Shown here: positions 44,660 to 54,636 of the stretch, in pieces | How positions within the stretch are numbered: the first letter of the stretch is position 1 | Layout of the letters: the number at the start of each line of letters is the position of its first letter | The notes under the pieces: model-generated | Databases searched by the model: none | Seen by the model: only the letters and a program-made list of their open reading frames with translations | What the model was told of the DNA's origin: nothing | Assembly (NCBI GenBank): GCA_009926615.1 | Contig: RFOM01000002.1 | Span: forward strand, 52,230-116,229 | DNA length: 64,000 nucleotides | Source: Pseudomonadota bacterium | GTDB lineage: Bacteria; Bdellovibrionota_B; Oligoflexia; Silvanigrellales; Silvanigrellaceae | Direction of reading: 5' to 3' | Position numbers and translations under genes: made by a program

Positions 44660-47600
44660 TCAGGGATCCGGCGGAATAAAAAACGCCATGATCGACAATT
44701 TGTTGTTTACGCTGCCTGGCATCACAAAAAGTTTATTTCCTGTCCAAGTGACATATGTGTCATCATAATTGATTGAGCCGAGACCCAAGCCTGCAGGCAA
44801 CGGTATTTTGTTCCAGCTGTTGGTTGCGGGTGTGTAAAAATATGTGTTGTCGTGCTCCGCATTTTTCCAGACAAACATGTGATTTCCTGTCCAGACGGGC
44901 CGTTCGCGTCCGCGGAAAACGGGTTCACCCTGAGCCGACCCCGCTGTTCGCCACTGTCCTGTTGAAGGATTATAGAAAACAACACCTTTCGGTGAATTAT
45001 CGAACCCCGCCAGACCCAGACGCGGTGCGGTCAATCCTCCCCAAATCAGAACATCCTGCCCTGTCCACACTCCGTGCGCGAATGCACGCGCCGGCGGAGC
45101 CCCTGCAGAGGGCAGGGGGGTCCAGCTGTTGCCGGCAAAGTTATACAAAGTTCCGCCGGCCTGAACGTTAAAGAACTCGTCGGCAAGGGTCTCCCAAGTT
45201 GATGTCCACAAAGCGTGATTTGTGACGTCTGCATCAAAAGCATTTCCCGCTGTGTAACCTCCCCAAATGAAACAGCCGGCGGGAGTGTCAACGACCGTAG
45301 CTTGGTTTCGTCCGTCCAGAGCGGGATTGGCGGCCGGATAGGACAGGGCAGACGAAACGCCGTTAAAAATAACAGGTTTTTGAATTAAAAACGGAAGTGC
45401 AGGAGTTGCGGAAATTCCCGTTACGGTTCTGTTGGTCAGGCGGCGACCGCCGATGAAAAGCATTTTGTCCGATGATTTGCAGATTTGCGGAGAAAATGCA
45501 TGAGTTCTGCTTGAGTCGTTGAACGCGCTGAAATCAAAATCACGTTCCGCAGGTGTTGTCAGAATTTGAGTCGCAGGATCAGATGGGTTTGTGGAAAAGG
45601 GCAGCGAAAATCCGTCGTAGTTGTAGGTTGGGGATCCTGATTCGGTTCGAACACCGCCGATTTGAAAAAATTTTCCGGCGAGAAAAAAGTTGTGGGCATA
45701 AAGACGCGAATTTTGGAAAGAAGTTTCTGTGCCCAGCTGACTCCATTGCCGTGACGTCAAATCAAGCATCCAGTTGTTTTTGTTGACTGCAAGATCTTCG
45801 TCACCGACTCCGTCCGAGTATTTGCCGCCGTAAATAATCAGTTTTCCGCTTGCAGGATCATATACGGGCTTGCCTGTTTCAAACACATTGCGCGGGCCCT
45901 TGGGAGCGAGCAGCGATGGTGTTGTCGGCGTATCCATACGAATGAATGTGGTGTTTCCGGTGGTATTGTCGCGTTCGACTTCGAAACTCAAAAAACTTTT
46001 GGACTGGCTGACTTGTGAAGTTGAACTGACACTTCGTCCGGAACTGATGAGTCCGGTTGCGGTTCTGGCATAAACACTCGCGTCATAGGTGGCGGTGCCG
46101 TTCATGATGATCGATTTCGACGGATCTCCGGCATTCGCGGGAGGCAAATGGAAGGCGAGCCAGTCCTCGCAACATTGAGCTATCTTGTACTGGGTTACGA
46201 ATTGTGAAGGACTGTACCTGATCCTTTTTCCAAGGAGGGCTGCAGTCAGTCCGGCCGAAGGGTCGGTGCTGTCGAACCTCTCCGGATCTAGGTCAGCACC
46301 GATTTCTCCGTTATGAAACTTATAAATCAGAACACGCGTGTCGAGGTCCCCCGAAACTTCGCTGGCTTTGCCGCTGACAACCCAAAAATTGCTGCGCGGA
46401 TCCGAAGTACCGCCGCCGTCGCCGTCAACAAAAATAGTCGGCTCCAAATATGTATCAATCACATCGGGCAGGTTTGGAGATGGAATGCGCATTTGACTGA
46501 TGGAATTGCTGTCGAGGTCGAAAATAAAGCCATTGCGGTGGTAGGTGCCGTGTGCCGCTTTGCCTCCAAAGACGATCACTTTGCCTTTCTGGCCGGATAC
46601 ACCGTTGCGCCGCGTGTGAGTGACTCCGGCATGAGCGAAAGGTTTCGGGACGGTTTTGCTGTTGTCGTCCGGATCCAAAGCTCTGATTTGAGGTGTCGGC
46701 AGCCATGTGTCAGTCGCCGGTGAGTAGCGTGCACCGCTGTCGAGGTAAACTTCGCCGGGACGTTTTCCGCCCAGTACAACGAACTCAGGCGAATTGCCCC
46801 CGCTCCAGACAGCGGCATGTGCAAAGCGCGGGCTGGGCGCAAGAGTCTGGGACATCGGACGCCAAGAGTGATTTCTGATATTGTAAATTGCTCCGTCGCC
46901 CAGAGCGACATCATAACCCAAATTGGTTTTTCCCAGACCGCCCCAAACGAGCACTTCATAGTCGCTGACAAAAAATACGGAGGGTTTGATGCGCGGAGAC
47001 GGTGCTCCTTCGCCCTGCATGGAAATCCATGCGTTCGTTTCAACGTTGTATATCCCGCCGTCAGCGACAGGCTGGCCGTCTCTTTCTCCGCCGTAAACGG
47101 CAATAAGATTGTTGCGCGTTCCCGAGGGGTCAACAAGTCTTCCTCCCACGCCTGCCTGTGCGCGCGGTGACGGCGCTGAATCCGTGACGATCATTTCCAT
47201 GCGCGAGGTGTTGCCGGCAGCAGTCGACAATGACGGCCGATACACATATCCGCCGTCCATATAACGGTATCCTGACATGTTCTCCATAAATTCGGTGGTC
47301 TGTTTGGTGTAGCTTCCGCGAACCGAAACAGCTCCCGTCTTGCTCAGCCGGCCGGACCAGACAAAGGCGTATTCTCCCGTCCAAGCCGCGGCGTTTTCAA
47401 TGCCCACAAGCTGTTCAAAAAGAGCTCGCTGTATAACACGCTGCCAGCAGCTCACAGTCACGGGAATCATTTGCTCGCGACTCAGCAGTCCCTCGGCATT
47501 GCGAAACTGGATCGAAACTGTGTGCTGACCGCAAATCGAATTCTTTTGCGGCAGTGACAATGAATGACTTCCCTGCACTGCCACCCAGTTTGCACTGTCA

Positions 47601-48664
47601 GGCAAAGACTTAAAGCCGATTTTCATTTCAGTTGCCTGAGGATGTGCATTGGTTTGGTTGACGGTGAATACCCTTGCCGGAGAAACAACCGAACGGACAT
47701 TGATTTCAGCTTTTGGAGTATAAACCGTTTGTCCGTCGGAGAAAGGGTCATAAAAGACTCGGATTTCCGACTGCCCCAAAAGCTCCGCCTGTGAGTCGTA
47801 TATCATTATTCGCAACAGATTTTCGCCGGATTTTGTAAGAGTGACTGCGAAGTTTTTCCTGACCGGCGTGAATCCGGCCAGTTCTTCGCCCTGTTTGTCA
47901 ACGACTCTGAAAGAGCGGGCTGCCGACGGAAACTTGCCCTCAAACTGAAGGACTCTGCTCGCTGTAATTCCCTTGGCTGCATTGAGAAGCTTGGGTCGGG
48001 CATCCCCGAGCTTCCACTCTCCCACCCAAATATCTCCCAAGGAAACGGTCTTCTTTGATTCCGCTTTTGCGTAAATCCCGTCGGTGTATCCTTTTGAACC
48101 GGCAAACACCGCCAGTTCAAATTTTCCCTCCGGCATATTGTCAAAACTGAAATTTCCGTCGCTGTCTGCAGTCGCATTCAGTCCGAGTGATTTTATCATG
48201 ACTTGAGCGCCGGCAACCGGACTTGAATCTGTCACCGCCACGACGCGTCCGTTGAGAGTGCCTGCGGCCTGAAGCGGCACTATGCCGACATCAAAAGACG
48301 TACCGGCTTCCACGGGCACGTTGCGCAAAACAGCAACGGCTTTGTCATCACCATTTTGTGATTCGACAAAAACAGTATGCCGGCCGGGAAGAAGATTAAG
48401 CAGAGCCAGTTTTCCGTCGGTCAGCGTTTGGAGCCTGACCGTCGGTTCCTCAATGCTTTTTGCTTTGACTGTTGTCCATTTATTGGGATCCGAGGTCAAA
48501 ATAATATGACCTGAACTTGCTTTAAGCTGAACAAAATTCGCATCGACAGCCTTGGTCAGGGTCCGGTCGTCGGAGCAACCGGACAATATGCATATCAATA
48601 TCCAGAGGCGAATTTTAAAAAAACAGAAGGCAAAGCTTACAAAATTGTTGTCAGGGGATCGCAT
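44660..48664 (-). CDS. Very large Kelch-repeat lipoprotein, 1334 aa
   Basis: The signal peptide ends in lipobox LSGC near residue 30. A carboxypeptidase-regulatory-like beta sandwich follows (about 135-200: LNGRVVAVTDSSPVAGAQV and ADSDGNFSFDNMPEG). From about residue 440 to the end there are many Kelch-type repeats with VLVWGG, VVLGGK, VIVFGGKAAHG, LIIYGGK and DVLIWGG cores, enough for two beta propellers. Kelch propellers bind proteins or sugars; a surface adhesin or receptor role is inference. The ATG at 48664 is used because GGGGG lies seven bases upstream and the lipobox then falls correctly; it overlaps the upstream gene by 14 bases. Confidence 0.78.
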   Translation of the reverse strand: MRSPDNNFVSFAFCFFKIRLWILICILSGCSDDRTLTKAVDANFVQLKASSGHIILTSDPNKWTTVKAKSIEEPTVRLQTLTDGKLALLNLLPGRHTVFVESQNGDDKAVAVLRNVPVEAGTSFDVGIVPLQAAGTLNGRVVAVTDSSPVAGAQVMIKSLGLNATADSDGNFSFDNMPEGKFELAVFAGSKGYTDGIYAKAESKKTVSLGDIWVGEWKLGDARPKLLNAAKGITASRVLQFEGKFPSAARSFRVVDKQGEELAGFTPVRKNFAVTLTKSGENLLRIMIYDSQAELLGQSEIRVFYDPFSDGQTVYTPKAEINVRSVVSPARVFTVNQTNAHPQATEMKIGFKSLPDSANWVAVQGSHSLSLPQKNSICGQHTVSIQFRNAEGLLSREQMIPVTVSCWQRVIQRALFEQLVGIENAAAWTGEYAFVWSGRLSKTGAVSVRGSYTKQTTEFMENMSGYRYMDGGYVYRPSLSTAAGNTSRMEMIVTDSAPSPRAQAGVGGRLVDPSGTRNNLIAVYGGERDGQPVADGGIYNVETNAWISMQGEGAPSPRIKPSVFFVSDYEVLVWGGLGKTNLGYDVALGDGAIYNIRNHSWRPMSQTLAPSPRFAHAAVWSGGNSPEFVVLGGKRPGEVYLDSGARYSPATDTWLPTPQIRALDPDDNSKTVPKPFAHAGVTHTRRNGVSGQKGKVIVFGGKAAHGTYHRNGFIFDLDSNSISQMRIPSPNLPDVIDTYLEPTIFVDGDGGGTSDPRSNFWVVSGKASEVSGDLDTRVLIYKFHNGEIGADLDPERFDSTDPSAGLTAALLGKRIRYSPSQFVTQYKIAQCCEDWLAFHLPPANAGDPSKSIIMNGTATYDASVYARTATGLISSGRSVSSTSQVSQSKSFLSFEVERDNTTGNTTFIRMDTPTTPSLLAPKGPRNVFETGKPVYDPASGKLIIYGGKYSDGVGDEDLAVNKNNWMLDLTSRQWSQLGTETSFQNSRLYAHNFFLAGKFFQIGGVRTESGSPTYNYDGFSLPFSTNPSDPATQILTTPAERDFDFSAFNDSSRTHAFSPQICKSSDKMLFIGGRRLTNRTVTGISATPALPFLIQKPVIFNGVSSALSYPAANPALDGRNQATVVDTPAGCFIWGGYTAGNAFDADVTNHALWTSTWETLADEFFNVQAGGTLYNFAGNSWTPLPSAGAPPARAFAHGVWTGQDVLIWGGLTAPRLGLAGFDNSPKGVVFYNPSTGQWRTAGSAQGEPVFRGRERPVWTGNHMFVWKNAEHDNTYFYTPATNSWNKIPLPAGLGLGSINYDDTYVTWTGNKLFVMPGSVNNKLSIMAFFIPPDP

Positions 48665-51434
48665 AAAAAACCCCCTGATTCGAGACTCCCGAAGGCGTGT
48701 TCCCTCCGAAAATGAAAACGCGGCCGGCATCTTTCAATGCTGTCGCGGTATGATTGTTCCTCGGCTGTGGAGCTTCAAAAGTTGTAACAGGAAACCAGTT
48801 GTTCGAGGTGAATTCGTAAATGGCACCGTCTGAAAGAAATTCGCCTCCTGTGGCCGAGACTCCCGACCAGAAGAACAGTCGCGGGTTGAGCAGTCCTGAA
48901 AAAGAAGCGGTTGAATCGGGCGAAAGTCTGCGCTCTGCGGGCGCACCGTTCATAGGCAGATAAAAATTCCGCATGAATTTTTTCAATTCGTTGGTCACAG
49001 GTGTTCCGTCCGTCAGGGTTCCCGACTGAGTTGTCGCAGTCGGGCGAAAACATACGCTTCGTCTGCCGAAGGGGCCGAAAAGATATGAGTCATACAGCCG
49101 GTTGCAAAATGATTCGTAAGCTTTCGGCTGGCCGCTGCCGACTTCTGTGACTTCGCAGATTTTGGGCAGTGCGTCGGTGTATTTCTGTGCTCCGAAGACG
49201 CACACGTTTGTCGTTTCCATATAATCCATCATCGAAAAAATTACATGCTGATTGGTCGGTCGTTCAGTGACAAAGACGTGTCCGTAAAGGCTCCCGACAC
49301 GTTCGCTTGGTGATGCATAAATGTAGAGATAAAGCTGCGGCAGTGAGGTGTTTGACGAGTTTGGTCCGCTGACGAATGCAATCATCTCGCTTGACAGTTG
49401 CGGGTCGGGATCCGACTCCGCATCAACTTTGCCCAGCCCTCCGACCATCCAAAAAATTTGTCCCGTCGAATTGAATCCGCGTCCGTTGCGGGAAAATCCG
49501 CGGTTGGTGGCCTGAAGCGTCCAACCCGACGGAAACTCGGTTTCGGCGTTGTCAGCGGGGTTGGATTCGTATTCAAAAATATGACTGAGTTCCTCCTTTG
49601 CCGTCGGAGATCCTGATGCGGGAAATGCAGTTTCGCCGCCCGCGACGATAAACGCACCGCTGACATTCGAAGGGCCGTTCATTTGTTTTACAAAAGCAAC
49701 AGTCGAGTGAATTCTTGCAGGCGGCAAACTGCCTGTCAGCGGTGCTGATGTCGGCGGACGCCAAGTACCGGAGGACAATCGGAAGATTCCGAATCCTGAT
49801 TCGGGGTTCCCGTCTGAGGCTTCGCCGCCGATGACGAGGATGTTATTTTTTCCTGCAACAATCCGCGGATTGATGCGCGCTAAAAGTAACGGGTTTGCAG
49901 GCAGCATGTCCCAACGCCAGCCGCTGTTGAATTTCCGGAGCATCGCACCGTCAGCCAAATGCTGCGTCAGATTTCGTCCGCCCCAAATGAACACTCCGTC
50001 ACTTTCGACGGCGTTTGAAGCTCCGCAATGCACGGGAGTGTCGGTGCCTGAAGTGTAACAAAACTTGAATGCAGCCGCGCCGTGATTAAATCTGGCACTC
50101 AGCGGTGACGGCGGCAGATCATTCTGCCAGCAGCGGATATTCCACTCGCGCCTGAGACTTTGAGTCTGTGCGCCGTCGGCATTCCTGAATCTGACAAAAA
50201 CCTGATGTGTGCCGCAGGACTGGGGACTGACGGGCAAAGAGACCGTCAGCGGACTGTTGACCGCGAGCCAATTTCGCGGTGCCTCATCGTTGTCTATTGT
50301 TGCACTTTGTTGAGTTGCATTTGCCGGAGGTACAGTGCTGACCGTTGACTGAATAACTTTCTTGTAAAGCGGGTCCGAACGGTCAAGAGGTTTATTAAAA
50401 TCGATAATTTCGGGCATCGAAGAAACAGTGGGAGTCAAAGTCGCATCGGCAGAGTCGAGCACGCCTGCAAGTTCAACGCGAAAGTTTTTGATGAGAATGT
50501 CACTTTCCAGCCTTTCCGCTGTGCGGAATTGAACAAAGATGCTCTGCAGACCGTTTTCCTGAACGGGGTAAGAAATAAGTGAACGCAAAGGAGTCCAGTA
50601 AGAATTCATAAAAACAGGATTGTCTGCAACCCGCATTTCCGTGAATTGTTCTTCGGCTGAAAGCAAAAAAGCCGCGTAAGGAGCGTTCAGCACACCTGAC
50701 CACAGCGGGGTTACCAAATTTATTTTGCTTTTTAATTCTGCAGCACCGACGTTGACATCAGCCGAATCGACAAACACTTTGTGCCACGACAGTGTGTGTC
50801 CTTCGCTGTTGGTAATGGAGATGCTCCAGTTACCTGCCGGCAGCGGTCCGGTCGTCCAGTTTCCGTCAGGACCGACGTTGAACGCGGTATTGAGTTCAAG
50901 TATTTTTCCCCTCGGATCAGTGCCCATGTTTCCGGTCAGCTGACCGGTGACAGACTTTCCCTCTTTTGCAATGACTAGTCCGAGTCTGGAAATGTGTTTT
51001 GGTTTTAAAACCAAGTCGTCCATACGGATTGCATTTTTGGATTCACGATCTCGGACAACAAGAGATGCTTTGGTGATTTCGGTCAGGTTGACTGAAATCA
51101 GTGCTGAGGCGGAGTCAGTCGTGCAGACTTGCGTTTGGTTCGGGATGGGTTTGTTTTGCTCATTGAGAAGAACTACTTCGTGTTTTGCAGAAAAAGCTCC
51201 GGCCTCCCATGCAACCGATACGTCCGCTGTGTCGCGAAGTGTCTCCGCAAACCCTGTTGTTTTGTCTACGGCTAAACACTGCTGCGAGGGATCATTGGTT
51301 TTGGAGATAGCCTCGGGCGGCGGTTGCGTGCCCTGCCGACGGGTTTTTCCCGAAGAGCAACCGGACAAGAGCAAAACCATCGTCCAGCAGACGACAGAGC
51401 AAGTGAATAAATATGTTATTCGAGCAAAAGTCAT
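48651..51434 (-). CDS. Large Kelch-repeat lipoprotein, 927 aa
   Basis: Lipobox LSGC near residue 26. The N-terminal third contains beta-sandwich material, with the stretch ILELNTAFNVGPDGNWTTGPLPAG (about 185-210) similar to a carboxypeptidase-regulatory-like fold. The C-terminal half carries Kelch-like repeats (GVFIWGGRN, NNILVIGGEA, GAFIVAGGE, GRVFIFGGN). It is clearly a paralogue of the next gene in domain order, although shorter. First gene of the operon; the ribosome site before its ATG is weak. Several cysteines in the last third may form disulfides. Confidence 0.76.
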   Translation of the reverse strand: MTFARITYLFTCSVVCWTMVLLLSGCSSGKTRRQGTQPPPEAISKTNDPSQQCLAVDKTTGFAETLRDTADVSVAWEAGAFSAKHEVVLLNEQNKPIPNQTQVCTTDSASALISVNLTEITKASLVVRDRESKNAIRMDDLVLKPKHISRLGLVIAKEGKSVTGQLTGNMGTDPRGKILELNTAFNVGPDGNWTTGPLPAGNWSISITNSEGHTLSWHKVFVDSADVNVGAAELKSKINLVTPLWSGVLNAPYAAFLLSAEEQFTEMRVADNPVFMNSYWTPLRSLISYPVQENGLQSIFVQFRTAERLESDILIKNFRVELAGVLDSADATLTPTVSSMPEIIDFNKPLDRSDPLYKKVIQSTVSTVPPANATQQSATIDNDEAPRNWLAVNSPLTVSLPVSPQSCGTHQVFVRFRNADGAQTQSLRREWNIRCWQNDLPPSPLSARFNHGAAAFKFCYTSGTDTPVHCGASNAVESDGVFIWGGRNLTQHLADGAMLRKFNSGWRWDMLPANPLLLARINPRIVAGKNNILVIGGEASDGNPESGFGIFRLSSGTWRPPTSAPLTGSLPPARIHSTVAFVKQMNGPSNVSGAFIVAGGETAFPASGSPTAKEELSHIFEYESNPADNAETEFPSGWTLQATNRGFSRNGRGFNSTGQIFWMVGGLGKVDAESDPDPQLSSEMIAFVSGPNSSNTSLPQLYLYIYASPSERVGSLYGHVFVTERPTNQHVIFSMMDYMETTNVCVFGAQKYTDALPKICEVTEVGSGQPKAYESFCNRLYDSYLFGPFGRRSVCFRPTATTQSGTLTDGTPVTNELKKFMRNFYLPMNGAPAERRLSPDSTASFSGLLNPRLFFWSGVSATGGEFLSDGAIYEFTSNNWFPVTTFEAPQPRNNHTATALKDAGRVFIFGGNTPSGVSNQGVFYAIP

Positions 51435-51679
51435 TTTCAGCGACCGACCCCGTGAGCAGCATAGTCATGGGGCAATATCGGTGAAAAAAATGCCTATATT
51501 AGATACTGAAAAATTAGTCCAATCATATTAGCTCATTATTGTTGAATATGTGGTTTTTTTGAGGTTTTCCGAGCGTCACGGCGGAAAAGGAAGGTTGCGC
51601 TTGACCGTCCTCCGTCTGATAAGGAACGGCGGAGTCCGCGCGGGGCTTTGTTTTTCTGTTCGTTTATGCAGGTATGGCT
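51435..51679. other. AT-rich divergent region before the Kelch operon and ABC-F gene
   Basis: The 245 bases must carry both promoters. The part at 51480-51560 is very AT-rich. A 13-codon open frame at 51490 (MPILDTEKLVQSY) lacks a clear ribosome site and I do not call it a gene. CTCCG and CGGAG near 51610-51635 could form a weak leader hairpin followed by a G+C-rich, then T-rich, stretch before the ABC-F start. Confidence 0.5.
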
Positions 51680-53278
51680 ATGATTCAATTGAATAATTTG
51701 ACAATGCGCTTTGGTTCGAAAATTCTTTTCGAGAACATCAATGCCCGCTTTAATCTTGGCTGCACTTACGGAATCATCGGTGCCAACGGTGCCGGAAAAT
51801 CGACACTTCTCAAAATTATCGCCGGAATCAACGAGCCCGATGTCGGCGATGTGACTTTGGGAAAAGATCTCAAACTTGGTTTTTTGAAGCAGGACCATTT
51901 TGAATACGACGAACACACAATCCTCAATACCGTGATCATGGGCAATAAGGCATTGTGGGATGCGATGCGCGAGAAAGAGGAAATCTATGAACGCGCGACT
52001 TTCACCGACGAAGAAAATGACAGACTCGGTGAACTTGAAATGGTCGTCGCCGAAAACGACGGCTACGAAGCTGACGTACTTGCAGCGCAGCTTCTTGAAG
52101 GTTTGGGAATTCCCGCGTCTGTGCATAACGACAGGATGAAAACTCTTGCCGGCGGCTACAAAGTCAGGGTTCTGCTTGCACAGTGCCTGTTTCCAAAGCC
52201 TGACATTCTTCTTCTCGATGAACCGACCAACAACCTCGACGTGCACAGCATCCGCTGGCTGGAAAATTCTATTCGGCAGCGTCAGGGTGTTACACTGATT
52301 GTTTCTCACGACCGGCATTTTTTGAATTCAACATGTTCACATATTGCCGATATTGATCGCAATACAATTCAGTTTTACAGCGGCGACTACGAGTATTTTA
52401 TGGCTGCGAGCCAGCTGGCAGTCGAGCAAAAAGAATTGTCCAACATGAAGCTAGAAAAGCGCAAATCAGAGCTTGAGGCTTTTGTGGCGCGATTTAGCGC
52501 GAATGCAAGTAAAAGCAGTCAGGCATCAAGCCGTCAGAAACTTCTTGAAAAGCTCGAAAAACAGGTTGAGGAAATTGTTCCAAGCAGAAGGCTTTATCCG
52601 AAGTTTATTTTCAAACCCAACAAACAGTTGGGAAAGCAGCTGCTGCAGGTTGAAGGGCTGAGCAAAACTTTTCCGCCGTCGGAGGGCGAGTCAAAAGACA
52701 AAACGCTTTACCGCGATTTGCATTTGTACCTTAATCCGGGGGACAGACTGGCGATCATCGGGCCCAACGGTGTCGGCAAGACGACGCTTCTGAAAATGCT
52801 GGTGGGTGAATTATCGCCGACGGCAGGAAAAATGAGTTGGGGTGTCAGCGCTCAAATCGGCTATTTTCCGCAGGATCACAAAGAAGCATTGCCGTCGGGC
52901 ACAACGCCGTTTGAGTGGCTGACGACTTTTGCGCCTCAGGAGCCTCACGAATATGTCCGCGGATTCTTGGGACGCATGCTTTTCCGCGGTCCCGAGCAGG
53001 ACAAGAGAACGGAGGCGTTGAGCGGGGGGGAACGCGCGCGGGTTTTGTTTTCCAAGCTGATGATGGACGGCGCCAATGTAATGATTCTCGACGAGCCGAC
53101 CAACCACTTGGACCTTGAGAGTATTACTGCGCTCAACGATGCACTCAAAGATTTTCAGGGTTCCCTGATTTTTGTGAGTCACGACATTGACTTTATTTCG
53201 TCGCTTGCAAACAGAGTTCTTGAAATCAATGCTCAGGGCGAACACCGGTTCATGGATATTTCCGAATTCGAACCCTGA
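51680..53278 (+). CDS. ABC-F family ATPase (YbiT/EttA-like)
   Basis: A 532-residue protein with two ABC cassettes and no membrane domain. First cassette: GANGAGKST, signature LAGGYKVR, Walker B LLLDEPTNNLD. Second: GPNGVGKTT, signature LSGGERAR, MILDEPTNHLD. The linker between (about 240-320) is the charged ABC-F P-site tRNA interaction motif region. ABC-F proteins act on ribosomes stalled in elongation; the short arm and linker resemble YbiT more than the antibiotic-resistance types. The second ATG (51680) is preferred, with AGG seven bases upstream and the family's MIQLNNLTMRFG opening; an ATG two codons earlier is possible. Confidence 0.9.
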   Translation: MIQLNNLTMRFGSKILFENINARFNLGCTYGIIGANGAGKSTLLKIIAGINEPDVGDVTLGKDLKLGFLKQDHFEYDEHTILNTVIMGNKALWDAMREKEEIYERATFTDEENDRLGELEMVVAENDGYEADVLAAQLLEGLGIPASVHNDRMKTLAGGYKVRVLLAQCLFPKPDILLLDEPTNNLDVHSIRWLENSIRQRQGVTLIVSHDRHFLNSTCSHIADIDRNTIQFYSGDYEYFMAASQLAVEQKELSNMKLEKRKSELEAFVARFSANASKSSQASSRQKLLEKLEKQVEEIVPSRRLYPKFIFKPNKQLGKQLLQVEGLSKTFPPSEGESKDKTLYRDLHLYLNPGDRLAIIGPNGVGKTTLLKMLVGELSPTAGKMSWGVSAQIGYFPQDHKEALPSGTTPFEWLTTFAPQEPHEYVRGFLGRMLFRGPEQDKRTEALSGGERARVLFSKLMMDGANVMILDEPTNHLDLESITALNDALKDFQGSLIFVSHDIDFISSLANRVLEINAQGEHRFMDISEFEP

Positions 53279-53336
53279 CGGAAGTTCCTGCTTTTTGTTC
53301 CGTCACGGGTGAGGCCGTCAATAGTTTACATCTGTA

Positions 53337-53993
53337 TCAGGCGTTGGCCACGGCAACTTTATACCGTTTTCCTTCAAGCACCGTGCGAAGTTTGCCTGCT
53401 TCATTCAGCGCGAGTTTCACGAAGCCTTTTGCAAGATGCGATTTGGTCGTCAGCTCAACAGCTTCAATCGTTGCGGCGGACATGCCGTCGAGCTTTTTGA
53501 CCGGACCTTCGTACAAAGTGTGCGCGCGGATATGGTTGAAGACACGTTCCCGCAACGCCGTTTTGTCGGAGTCCACGGCATAGACAAGATGTGATGAATG
53601 ACCGCAAAGAGCTTGTCCGACAACAAAAGACCAATAGCGCGTTCGGCGCAGCGGATGTCCGGGGGACAGGCACACGGCGGTAATTTCAGTCATCTTGGTT
53701 TCAACCGGCTGAAGAATGTCTTCGGGAATCTGTTCGAGAGTTCTGAAAGGCCCGTTGTCAATCAGCGCAAATCCGCCCTGCGGCTCAAGATGATCGTTGA
53801 AACAAATAAACGCGCGCCCCTGTTTGAGGTAATCCGCAGGCAGACGAATTCCGTCGGCCTGTTCGAATTTTTTCTGCAGAATTGAAAAGTCACGCTCGGA
53901 TTTCAGAACTTTGAAATAAAGCTTGTCGCAACCCAAAAAGAGGTTGGTGAATTCTGAAACGGCAATAAGCCCCTGTCCAACAAGACTAAACAT
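53337..53993 (-). CDS. GNAT-like protein, 218 aa
   Basis: Resembles the N-acyltransferase (GNAT) fold: QGGFALIDNGPFRTLEQ could be the central strand and loop, and MTEITAVCLSPGHPLRRTRYWSFVVGQAL places a beta strand 4 and a cofactor-binding helix. No close family is recognised. The start at 53993 is fixed by AGGAG; a longer frame to 54149 has no ribosome site and contains a palindrome. It is the last gene of the operon 56777 to 53337; a 192-base gap before it suggests an extra promoter or a processing site. A substrate is not inferred. Confidence 0.6.
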   Translation of the reverse strand: MFSLVGQGLIAVSEFTNLFLGCDKLYFKVLKSERDFSILQKKFEQADGIRLPADYLKQGRAFICFNDHLEPQGGFALIDNGPFRTLEQIPEDILQPVETKMTEITAVCLSPGHPLRRTRYWSFVVGQALCGHSSHLVYAVDSDKTALRERVFNHIRAHTLYEGPVKKLDGMSAATIEAVELTTKSHLAKGFVKLALNEAGKLRTVLEGKRYKVAVANA

Positions 53994-54120
53994 ATTTTTC
54001 TCCTGCCACTGAACGGACCGAGTCTGCGGGACAAAATTTTCAAAAGCAAAAAGCTTTCTGTCCCGTGCACAGTTCATTGATACTGCAAAAGTCGGTTGCG
54101 GTTTATCTTGAATCGGGGAG

Positions 54121-54137
54121 GTATCAGAAACTGATAC
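54121..54137 (-). promoter_or_regulatory. Perfect 17-base dyad before the GNAT-like gene
   Basis: GTATCAG-AAA-CTGATAC is a perfect inverted repeat 128 bases before the start at 53993. A further CAGTATCA half-site lies closer to the gene on the minus strand (about 54079). It could be an operator. Confidence 0.4.
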
Positions 54138-54184
54138 TGATTGGTACAAAAAAAATAATCAGTGATTATGGAGAAGTATAGGTT

Positions 54185-54577
54185 TTATTGCTGCCAGTGT
54201 GCGAACGAGGAGCGGCACTCCTGCACCATCTCGTTTACGTCCAGCGTTTTATTGCCGGCTTTTTCGAGCAGATATGCGTATTGTTCAGCGAGATTTCGAA
54301 TTTCCTGTCCGTTCGACTCAAAAGTCCATTTCCGGTTCCAGACGTTGCGGACGAAGAAAGGCAGAACTTCCGCGACCGTCGAGGGCAGACTTTCGCAGAC
54401 CAGCCTGCGGAATTCCTTTGGCGTAAAGGCAACAGGATCTTCACCGTCAGCGTTGGACAGACCGACATAGACCGAAAAAACCACCCTCGGAAAAAGAATT
54501 GCTGCCGTCGCGAGTTCTTCACCGAGGGCTGCAATTGCCTGTTCTTCAATGTTTTCAGTTGTCCATTGCGCATCCAT
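54185..54577 (-). CDS. Hypothetical protein, 130 aa
   Basis: A mainly helical, acidic cytoplasmic protein with the stretch AFTPKEFRRLVCESLPSTVAEVLPFFVRN. I do not recognise the family. GAGGA lies eight bases before the ATG. It sits between the acyltransferase-like gene and the GNAT-like gene; a carrier or adaptor role would be a guess. Confidence 0.6.
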   Translation of the reverse strand: MDAQWTTENIEEQAIAALGEELATAAILFPRVVFSVYVGLSNADGEDPVAFTPKEFRRLVCESLPSTVAEVLPFFVRNVWNRKWTFESNGQEIRNLAEQYAYLLEKAGNKTLDVNEMVQECRSSFAHWQQ

Positions 54578-54636
54578 AACTTGATCCTCTGATGTCTGAT
54601 ACCTTTGTGGGTAATTGAACTGCCGCTTCGTTGCAA

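Noticed and set aside
51490..51531. 13-codon leader-peptide-like frame before the ABC-F gene
   Set aside because: No clear ribosome site and no attenuator structure that depends on it.
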